Below, piece by piece: positions 7,223 through 7,485 of a stretch of DNA of 7,485 nucleotides. Under the pieces are notes generated by a model. It saw nothing but the letters and a program-made list of their open reading frames with translations. It did not search any database and was not told where the DNA came from. This DNA comes from DATLBY01 sp035526665 (GTDB lineage: Bacteria > Acidobacteriota > Terriglobia > Bryobacterales > Bryobacteraceae): contig DATLBY010000239.1 in the NCBI GenBank assembly GCA_035526665.1, positions 1-7,485 of the forward strand, given 5' to 3'. A program made the position numbers and the translations under genes. Each line of letters starts with the position of its first letter. Within the stretch, counting starts at the first letter, position 1.

Positions 7223-7485
7223 AAAAGGCTCTGGTTGTCGTCGTGGCCGTGGTTGCCTTCTTCGGCCTGCTTCTCTATTTCACGTTGGGCAGCAAGCGAT
7301 ACCGGGTGGAGGTCTGTGTGGAGTTCAACGGCCGGACCGATTGCCGCATCGCCTCGGCGACCACGAAAGAGCACGCCCGCCGGACGGCGACCGAGAATGC
7401 CTGCGCGCTGGTGTCCTCCGGGGTGACCGACACGATCGCGTGCGGCAACAAGCAGCCCGTCAGCGTGAAGTGGCTGAGCGAATAG
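7219..7485 (+). CDS. Small membrane-anchored protein of unknown function
   Basis: I do not recognise this family. The 88-residue protein begins MKKALVVVV and has one hydrophobic segment (about residues 4-23) after two lysines, so it is either a signal anchor or an uncleaved-looking signal peptide; no lipobox is seen. The remaining 65 residues are polar and contain four cysteines (33, 42, 62, 75), which could form two disulfides if the domain faces the periplasm or exterior. A helix-like stretch, TTKEHARRTATENAC, separates two beta-like segments (YRVEVCVEF and the tail PVSVKWL). TTG is the start: it overlaps the accA stop by 4 bp (TTGA) and follows a well-placed GAGGG. This arrangement points to co-translation with accA, but a role in lipid metabolism would be a guess. 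The TAG stop is the last codon of the window. It is likely real, given the start signal, the clean hydrophobic segment and the close packing. Confidence 0.7.
   Translation: MKKALVVVVAVVAFFGLLLYFTLGSKRYRVEVCVEFNGRTDCRIASATTKEHARRTATENACALVSSGVTDTIACGNKQPVSVKWLSE

Overview
This 7.5 kb window is chromosomal DNA from a bacterium with fairly high GC. It is mostly housekeeping genes: tRNA modification (mnmG), purine synthesis (purD), a tRNA-Arg gene, the replicative polymerase (dnaE) and fatty-acid synthesis (accA). The dnaE-accA pairing also occurs in Escherichia coli. The DnaE has a complete PHP metal site, unlike the degenerate site of E. coli DnaE, so the host is probably not an enteric bacterium. 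The overall feel suggests Acidobacteriota or a similar soil phylum, but this is an impression and no gene here is diagnostic.

Layout. At the left edge, the first 114 codons of mnmG run leftward out of the window. Only 46 bp away, purD starts divergently and runs to 1599. It meets, tail to tail and with an 18-bp overlap, a leftward gene for a PAPS-type sulfotransferase (1582-2559). That gene is the one accessory-looking element: it is locally AT-rich, it starts at GTG, and it lies just behind a good sigma70-like promoter overlapped by a perfect 14-bp palindrome. The 196-bp gap between it and the tRNA holds that promoter, the palindrome and a possible tRNA -10 box. The tRNA-Arg(CCT) gene, with encoded CCA, is at 2756-2832. 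After a further 64 bp with no clear promoter comes a rightward cluster: dnaE (2897-6364), accA (6371-7222, 6 bp later) and a small membrane-anchored protein of unknown function (7219-7485, 4-bp overlap with accA). The last gene ends exactly at the window edge.

How the genes relate. dnaE, accA and the small gene are tightly packed and probably share a transcript. mnmG, purD and the sulfotransferase look independently transcribed. I see no mobile element, CRISPR array, phage gene or defence cassette, and no clearly new multi-gene system. The points most worth following are the operator-like palindrome over the sulfotransferase promoter, the shortened N-domain of PurD, the missing N-terminal helical region of AccA, and the conserved-looking small protein coupled to accA.
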